This document shows, piece after piece, positions 41,301 through 50,300 of a stretch of 64,000 bases of DNA. Position 1 is the first letter of the stretch; every line of letters starts with the position of its first letter. The stretch is from Xenorhabdus szentirmaii DSM 16338. Lineage in GTDB: Bacteria > Pseudomonadota > Gammaproteobacteria > Enterobacterales > Enterobacteriaceae. The stretch is taken from the NCBI RefSeq assembly GCF_002632585.1, contig NZ_NIBV01000002.1, positions 1,754,561-1,818,560 of the forward strand. The letters are read 5' to 3'. The notes below the pieces were generated by a model. The model worked only from the letters and a program-made list of their open reading frames with translations, made no database searches and was not told the DNA's origin. A program made the position numbers and the translations under genes.

Positions 41301-44300
41301 TGCCTTTGTGGTGCTCAATGCTTTCCCGCTCACCCCCAATGGCAAACTCGACCGTCAGGCCCTGCCTGCGCCGGACGCATCCGCTGTCGTCAGCCGTGAA
41401 TATGAAGCGCCGGTTGGCGAAGTGGAAACCGCATTAGCGCACATCTGGCAGGGTTTGCTGAAACTGGACCAAGTCGGCCGACATGACCATTTCTTTGAAC
41501 TCGGCGGGCATTCATTGATGATCGTCAGCCTGACTGAGCAACTGCATAACCTCGGCTGGCGGCTTGAAGTCCGCAATGTATTTGCCACACCGGTTCTCAG
41601 CGAGCTGGCACACGCTATTCTGGCCTCGCAAAATGACACTCATGATTTTGTTGTGCCCCCCAATCTTATTTCCGCAGGCTGTACTGAGATAACACCGGAT
41701 ATGCTGCCGCTGGTTTCCCTTTCCCGGGATGAAATCAACGCGATTGCAAAGACAATCCCCGGAGGGGTAAGCAATATACAGGATATCTACCCGCTGGCAC
41801 CGTTGCAGAAAGGTATTCTGTTCCAGCATTTGTTGCAGACTCAGGGAGATGATTATTTATTGCAAAGTATGCTCGCTTTCGATACCCGCGAGCGCCTTGA
41901 TGCCTTTCTGGATGCCCTGCAGGGAGTCATCAATCGCCATGATATTCTGCGAACCTCTGTCTATTGGCAGGATCTGGCTGAACCAGTGCAAGTGGTTTGG
42001 CGTCAGGCAACGTTGCCTGCCCGTCTGTTGCCTTCTTCCCCATTGACACCAGAAACCACGGATGATGTTGCCTCTCAGTTACGTGCTTATACTGATCCAC
42101 GCCGGCATCGCCTCGACCTGAACCGTGCACCTTTGTTCGCTGCCGATTTTGCCCATGAACCGGTACAAAATGAGTGGCTGCTCTCTTTGCGCTTTCATCA
42201 TCTGGTCAGTGACCATATGACACTGGAGCTGATTTTTTCTGAAATTGCCCTTCTTTTGCACCGGAATAAATTGCACCAGAATAAATTGCACGGTGGCAAA
42301 TCACAGGGACAGGCCGATATGCTGCCTCCCGCATTGCCTTACCGTAACTTTATCGCCCAAACGTTAACTATGCCGATGGCAGCACATGAGGATTATTTCC
42401 GTACCCAATTTGCTGACATTGATGAACCAACCGCGCCTTTCGGGATACTCAACGTACAGAGCAATCACTGTTCCATCAGAGAATCCCGCCGTCCGGTGGG
42501 ATCAGAACTGGCGAGCACCATTCGCGCTCAGGCCCGGCGTCTGGGCATCAGCCCCAGTGTCCTGTTCCATGTCGCCTTGGCGCAAGTGCTGGCACAAACC
42601 AGCGGTCATGATGATGTGGTCTTTGGTTCCGTCTTATTGGGCCGTCTTCAGGGAATTTCAGGAGCGGGCAGGATGCTGGGAATGTTCATCAATACCCTGC
42701 CCATGCGGATTTCCCTGAGCGGACATTCCGTGAACGGATATAGTGCACTGGAGGTGGTACAAGCCACCTACCGGAACCTGACCGAATTGCTGGAGCACGA
42801 ACAGGCACCGTTATCACTGGCCCAACAGTGCAGCGGAGTGGCGCAACCCACGCCATTGTTCAGTGTATTGCTGAATTATCGCCACAGTCAGGCCAGTGGA
42901 TCCGATACCGTTAACGCAGCCTGGCAGGGAATGCGCGTCTTAACCGCGGAAGAACGCACCAACTACCCCATCAGCCTGTCAGTGGATGATTCAGGAACCG
43001 ATTTCCACCTGATGGCGCAAACTGTTGATGCCCTCGATCCTGACCGCATTATCAACTATCTGGTTACTGCCATCAGTGGGCTGGTTGACACGCTGGCCCG
43101 TAACCCGCAACAACCCATTTTGCAAATTCCTGTCTTGCCCGAGGCGGAACAGCAAAAACTGTTGGTGGACTTCAATGCCACACAGGCAGATTTTCCGCAA
43201 AACAGGCTGACCCACCAGCTGTTTGAAATCGCAGTCCTACACCATCCTGCGGATACCGCCATTATTTGCAGCGATACCGAACACGGGGATCAATCGCTCA
43301 GTTACGCTGAATTGAATCGCCGTGCCAATCGCCTGGCCCATTATTTAATCACATTGGGTGTACGCCCGAATGACAGGGTGGCAATGTGCACCGAACGCAG
43401 CCCGGACATGGTGATCGGGTTGCTCGCCATTCTCAAGGCAGGCGGTGCTTATGTGCCCCTTGATCCGGCTTATCCCGCTGAACGGCTGTTCTATATGCTC
43501 GAAGATTCAGCACCGGTCGTGTTGCTGACCCAGACCGCCACACGCAATATCTTTGCCCGTGCTGACGTTATATCCATCCCCATCGTCATGCTGGATGCCC
43601 AAACATCATTGATGGCAACACAACCCGACCATAATCCGGTTGTATCCGCACTCACCAAAGACAGTCCGGCCTATGTTGTTTATACTTCCGGTTCAACCGG
43701 GCTGCCCAAAGGGGTCGTGAACAGTCACCACGCCTTATGCAACCGACTGCTGTGGTTTGTACGTGACATTGTCACCCACCCTTTGGTAACCGCACTGAAA
43801 ACCAGTATCAGCTTTGTCGACTCACTGACTGAAACACTGGGTTCGTTGTTGTCTGGCACAGAATTACCAGGTGAGGAATTATCAGATGGAAAATCGTTGG
43901 CGGGTGGCAAACTGGTGGTTTTCAGCGATCATGAAGTAAAAGATCCTGCGCTTTTCTGTGAAGGATTACAGCGTCTTGCTGTTAACCACTTGGTGGTCGT
44001 TCCTTCATTGCTGAAACTCTTGGTACAAAATCACGGTGAAAGCCTGAAAACAATCAGGACGCTGATTTGCAGTGGTGAGAGACTTGCGCCTGAATTGGCC
44101 CGTGAGGCTATAACTCACTGCCCTTGGCTCCGGTTACTCAACTTCTATGGTTCATCTGAAATCACCGGCGATGCCACTTGGTACGAATATTCCGCTGAAG
44201 TCGGTGTACCAGACGCGTCTGTCATTGGCCGCCCCATCGCCAATACCCGAAGCTATATTCTCGATACCCACGGCCGTCCGGTCCCCCTCGGTGTCACCGG

Positions 44301-47300
44301 GGAAATTTATATCGCAGGCGATGGCGTTGCCTGTGGTTACCTGAACCGCCCTGAACTGACCGCAGAACGCTTCCTTCCCGATCCGTTCTCTGCAAATCCG
44401 GATGCCCGCATGTATAAAACCGGTGACCTTGGGCGCTGGTTGCCGGATGGCAATATCGAATATCTCGGCCGCAATGATTTTCAGGTTAAATTACGGGGAT
44501 TCCGGATTGAGCTGGGTGAAATTGAAGCGAGATTGATGACATGCCACGGTGTGCGTGAAGCCGTTGTGCTCGCCCGTGAAGATGAACCGGGACAAAAACG
44601 TCTGGTTGCCTATTTGCGGCCACAAGAAGGCGTTGAACTGAAACCGGCTGAACTGCGGCAAGAACTCGCCCAACATCTGGCGGACTACATGCTGCCCAGT
44701 GCCTTTGTCACACTTGATGCGTTCCCGCTGACCCCCAATGGCAAACTTAACCGACAGGCGTTTCCCGCTCCGGACCCGTCGTCGGTCATCGCTCAGCGCT
44801 ATGAAATGCCTGCCGGTGACATAGAAACCACGCTGGCGCAAATCTGGCAAACGTTATTGGGACTGGAACGCGTCGGGCGTCATGATAATTTCTTTGAATT
44901 GGGCGGTCACTCTCTGCTTGCCGTTCAACTTGTCGCGCGCATACGCCAGACACTGGGACGCGAACTGCCATTACACAAAATCTTTGCTCAGCCTGTTCTG
45001 ATGATGATGGCTCATGCGCTGGGTGACATTGACCAAACAGCCCAGGCTTTGATCCCGACAGCCGATCGCAGCCAACCCCTGCCTTTGTCTTTTGCCCAGC
45101 AGCGCCTGTGGTTCTTGGGCCAGCTCGATCCTTCTGCCAGTCAGGCCTACCATCTTCCCGCCGCACTGCGTCTTGCGGGTTCACTCAATCGCCACGCGCT
45201 GACTTTTGCGCTGAACAGTCTGGTTACCCGACATGAGAGCCTGCGTACCCGCTTTGTCGCCATTGAAGGACGACCCTTCCAGCATATCGATCCGGCAGAT
45301 AGCGGATTTTCGCTGTCATATCAGGATTTGCGGCAACTTCCTGCAACATTGCACGACCAACGTATCGCTGAACTTATTGCGCTTGAAGCGAGAACTCACT
45401 TTGACTTTGCCCATGGCCCCCTGATCCGTGGTCAGTTGCTGCAACTGGCAAACGAAGAACATGTCTTGTTGCTTACCCAGCACCACATTATCACTGACGG
45501 CTGGTCTGTCAGTATACTGGTGCGCGAGCTGGGCGATTATTACCGTGCAGCGCTGAATAACGATGAAGTTTCCCTGCCGGCATTGCCGGTCCAGTACGCT
45601 GACTACGCCGTCTGGCAACGCGACCCGAAACAGGGGGCGATGCTGAAGGCACAACGTGATTTCTGGTGTGCCCAGCTTGAGGGTATCCCGGCCTTACTGA
45701 CACTGCCGACCGACCGGCCCCGCCCTGCGGTGCAAACGTATATCGGTGGCCAGGTTCCTTTCTGCTTCGATGCCCCGCTACTGGCATCACTTAAAGAACT
45801 CGGGCAGCGCCATAACACCACGCTGTTTATGACGCTGCTGAGCGCCTGGAGCATCGTCCTCGCCCGTTTCAGTGGTCAGGATGATGTGGTTATCGGTACA
45901 CCGGTCGCCAACCGCCCGCATCAGGAACTGGAGGGGCTGATTGGTTTCTTTGTCAATACACTGGCATTGCGCATCAGGTTCCGTGATGACCTCAGTGTGA
46001 CTGAGTTACTTGCACAGGTCAGAGAGCAGGCACTGGCTGCCTATGCACATCAGGCACTGCCTTTCGAACAAATAGTCGAAGCATTGCAACCTGAACGCAG
46101 TCTGAGCTACAGCCCGATCTTTCAGGTGATGATGACCTTAAACAATACCCCGCCCCAACAATTGACATTGCCTGATTTACAGCTCTCATCGGTTGAGCAG
46201 GGACATTATGGCGCGCTGTTTGATTTAACACTGGCCCTGATTGAAACGGATTCCGCGCTCGTGGGTTCACTGTCCTACGCCGCAGATTTATTCGATTCTG
46301 CAACTATTGAACGAATGGTCGGGTATCTGAAAAATATACTGACCGCAATGAGCGCAGATGACACGCAATCTGTTGCCACCTTGCCCCTGTTGTCGGATGC
46401 GGAACGGCAAAAACTGCTGGTGCATTTCAATGCCCCTGAAGATTTCAATGCCTCTGAAGAAAACTATACGGAAGACACCTTTATTCATCGCCTGTTTGAG
46501 CATCAATCTGCCCAAAACCCCGATGCGGCAGCCGTGGTATTTGGCAATCAGTCACTGAAATATGGTGAGCTGAATCGCCGGGCCAACCAGTTGGCGCATT
46601 ATTTAATCACATTGGGTGTCCGCCCTGATGAACGAGTGGCAATTTGTGTTGAACGCAGCCTCGATATGGTGGTGGGATTGCTCGCCATTCTTAAAGCGGG
46701 TGGCGCTTACGTACCGCTTGATCCGGCTTATCCGGCTGAGCGGCTGGCCTATATGCTCGGCGATGCGAAGCCGGTCGCTTTGCTCACCCAACGTGCCCTT
46801 GCTGGCAGGCTGAACAACGTCATCCCCTCAACCGAGCATGTTATGGTGGTGCTGGATGCCGAAGAACAGAACCAACGCCTGATGACGCAACCCGTTTTCA
46901 ACCCCGATCCCCTTGCGCGGGGGTTAGCTTCACACCATCTGGCTTATGTTATTTATACTTCAGGCTCGACAGGATTGCCCAAAGGGGTGGAAATGCCGCT
47001 GGCGGCGTTGTCAAACTTACTGCAATGGCACCGCCATGCCCCCTCACAACCTTCCGGAGCCGGTAAAACCCTGCAATTTGCCGCGCTGGGTTTTGATGTG
47101 GCCTTTCAGGAAACCTTTACAACGCTGTGTGAAGGTGGCTGTTTAGTTCTGATTAATGAAACGGTGCGCCGCGAACCGCACCAACTGCTCAGGCTGATTG
47201 AACAGGAACACATTGATCGCATTTTTCTTCCCTATATCGCTCTCCAGCAACTTGCAGAGGCAGCCAACGACCAGCAAGAAGCTGTTTCTTGTCTGAGAAA

Positions 47301-50300
47301 TATTATCACGGCCGGGGAACAACTGCGTATTACGCCTGCCATTCAGCACCTTTTACAACGGGCTGATCACTGTCGGCTGCACAATCATTATGGCCCGACA
47401 GAAAGTCACGTTGTCACGTCTTATATTCTGGACAAAGAACGCCACTCATGGCCCCTGCTTCCCCCTATCGGACGCCCGATAGCCAACGCCAGAATCTATA
47501 TTCTTGACGGATACGGCCAGCCTGTCCCCCTTGGTGTCGCAGGAGAAATTTATATCGCAGGTGCAGGCATAGCCCGTGGCTACCTCAATCGTCCGGAGTT
47601 GACAGCGGAACGTTTCCTTATCGATCCGTTCTCGGCAGACCCGAATGCCCGCATGTACAAAACCGGCGATCTCGGGCGCTGGTTGCCAGATGGCAATATC
47701 GAATGCCTCGGCCGTAATGACTTTCAGGTTAAAATCCGTGGGTTCCGGATTGAACTGGGTGAAATTGAAGCTAAATTAATGGCGTGCCGGGGAGTGCGCA
47801 AAGCCGTTGTTATCACCCGCGAAGATGAACCGGGACAAAAAAGGTTGGTTGCGTATCTCCAACCTCAGGATGGCATTGAATTAGTCCCCGCGGAACTGCG
47901 CGAGCAACTCGCCCGGCATCTGGCGGACTATATGCTGCCCGGTGCCTTTGTCACACTTGATGCTTTCCCACTCACACCGAATGGCAAGCTTGATCGGCAG
48001 TCACTCCCTGCGCCGGATTCTTCTTCCGTGGCAACGCGCGATTATGTTGCCCCCGTCGGCGAAACAGAAACCACGCTGGCGCAAATCTGGCAAACATTGC
48101 TGGGACTGGAGCGTGTCGGGCGCCATGATCATTTCTTTGAGCTCGGCGGCCATTCCCTACTGGCTGTCCAGCTTGTCGCACGCATTCGCCAGACACTGGC
48201 ACGAGAATTATCCTTACGGCAATTGTTTGCCCAGCCCGTTCTGATGCAGTTGGCTCATACATTGATGGATAACACCACATTGATGGATAACGCCACATTG
48301 ACGGAGCATGACACATTGACAGATCACGCCATCGAAATGCAGGCCGTCATTCCTGTGGCAGACCGCAGCCAGCCGCTGCCGCTGTCTTTTTCCCAGCAAC
48401 GCCTGTGGTTCATCGGACAGCTCGATCCGTCAGCAAGTCAGGCTTACCATCTGCCAACAGCACTGCGCCTGAGTGGTTTGCTTGATCATCATGCCCTGAC
48501 GGTTGCACTGAACCGTCTGGTCGCCCGCCATGAGAGCCTGCGTACCCGTTTTCTCCTGGTCGAGGGTCAACCTTGCCAGCATGTTGATCCCGCTGACATT
48601 GGTTTTACTCTCTCATTCCATGACTTGCGCCAGCTTGGGCCGGAACTGCATGAGCAGCGTGTTGCCGGACTCGCTGAACAAGAAGCGCAAATGCCGTTTG
48701 ATTTCATTCAAGGCCCGCTGATCCGTGGGCAGTTGCTGAAACTGGCAGATGAAGAACATGTGCTGTTGCTCACCATGCACCACATTATCACTGATGGCTG
48801 GTCCATCGGTGTGTTGGTACGTGAATTGGGCGAGTTCTACTGTGCTGCCCTCAATCATGCTGCCCTTAATGGCCACGGCGATCCTCTGCCTCCTTTGCCG
48901 ATTCAGTACGCGGATTATGCGGTCTGGCAACATAAGATACTGCAAGGCACCCGTCTCACTGAACAACGTGATTTTTGGTGCCATCAGCTAGATGGCATTC
49001 CGGCCTTGCTGACGCTTCCCACCGATCGGCCACGCCCGGCGCTGCAATCTTACGTCGGTGATCAAATTTCTTTCCATCTTGACGCACCATTGTTGACATC
49101 AGTCAAAGCCCTCGGACAACGCCACAACAGTACATTATTCATGGCGGTACTGACGGCGTGGAGCATCGTACTTTCCAAGCTCAGTGGTCAGGATGATATT
49201 GTCATCGGCACACCGGTTGCCAACCGCCCTCATCATGAACTTGAAGGACTGATTGGTTTCTTTGTCAATACGCTGGCACTGCGTGTCACATTGCGTCACG
49301 GTTCCAGCGTCGCTGATTTGATTGCGCAGGTGCATGAACGGGCACTTGCCGCCTATGACCACCAGGATTTACCTTTTGAGCAAGTTGTAGAAGCACTCCA
49401 ACCCGAACGCAATCTGAGTTACAGCCCGCTCTTTCAGGTCATGCTGACCCTGAACAACACCCCCGCCCAGATGCTGGCATTACCGGGATTACAATTGCAG
49501 CCCCTTGAACAACCGCACCACAAAACACATTTTGATCTCACGTTATCACTGGTTGAAACGGAAACAGGTTTGGCAGGGGCTCTGGAATATGCGGCGGATC
49601 TGTTCGATGCCACAACCGTGGAACGCATGGTCAGCTATTTAACCCATGTATTGACGGCGATGGTTGCCGATGAAAACCAACCGGTTGCTACCCTGCCGAT
49701 GCTGCCGCCATCAGAGCGGCAGCAACTCCTGGCGGAGTTCAATGCAACTCAGGCGGATTTTCCGCAAGATGCGCTGATCCACCAGCTGTTTGAAGCTCAG
49801 GCTGTACAGCAACCTGATGCCATTGCCGTGGTGCATGAAGACCAGACACTGAGTTATCACGAATTGAACCAACGTGCCAATCGTCTGGCCCATCATCTGA
49901 TTGCGTTGGGCGTACAACCCGATGATCGGGTCGCGATTTGTGTTGAGCGCAGCCTTGACAGTGTGGTGGGATTGCTTGCCATTCTTAAGGCCGGTGGTGC
50001 TTATGTCCCCCTTGACCCGAATTATCCGGCCGAACGCTTGGCGTATATGCTCGAAGACGCCGAACCGGTTGTGTTGCTGACCCAGGCATCACAACTTGCC
50101 AAACTGCCCGATACAATACCGCTGGTCATTCTTGATATACAACACATTGATACGCAAGACATTGATACACAAGATATTGATACACAAAACATATTGCCGG
50201 AGACTCTGTCCACCCACAATCCCGAAATGCACATGCGGGGGCTGACATCACGCCATCTGGCTTATGTGATTTACACATCCGGTTCAACCGGACAACCCAA

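Noticed and set aside
13566..50187. CRISPR-like arrays
   Set aside because: The short repeats are directly adjacent without spacers, have different units at each site and are in frame inside coding sequence.
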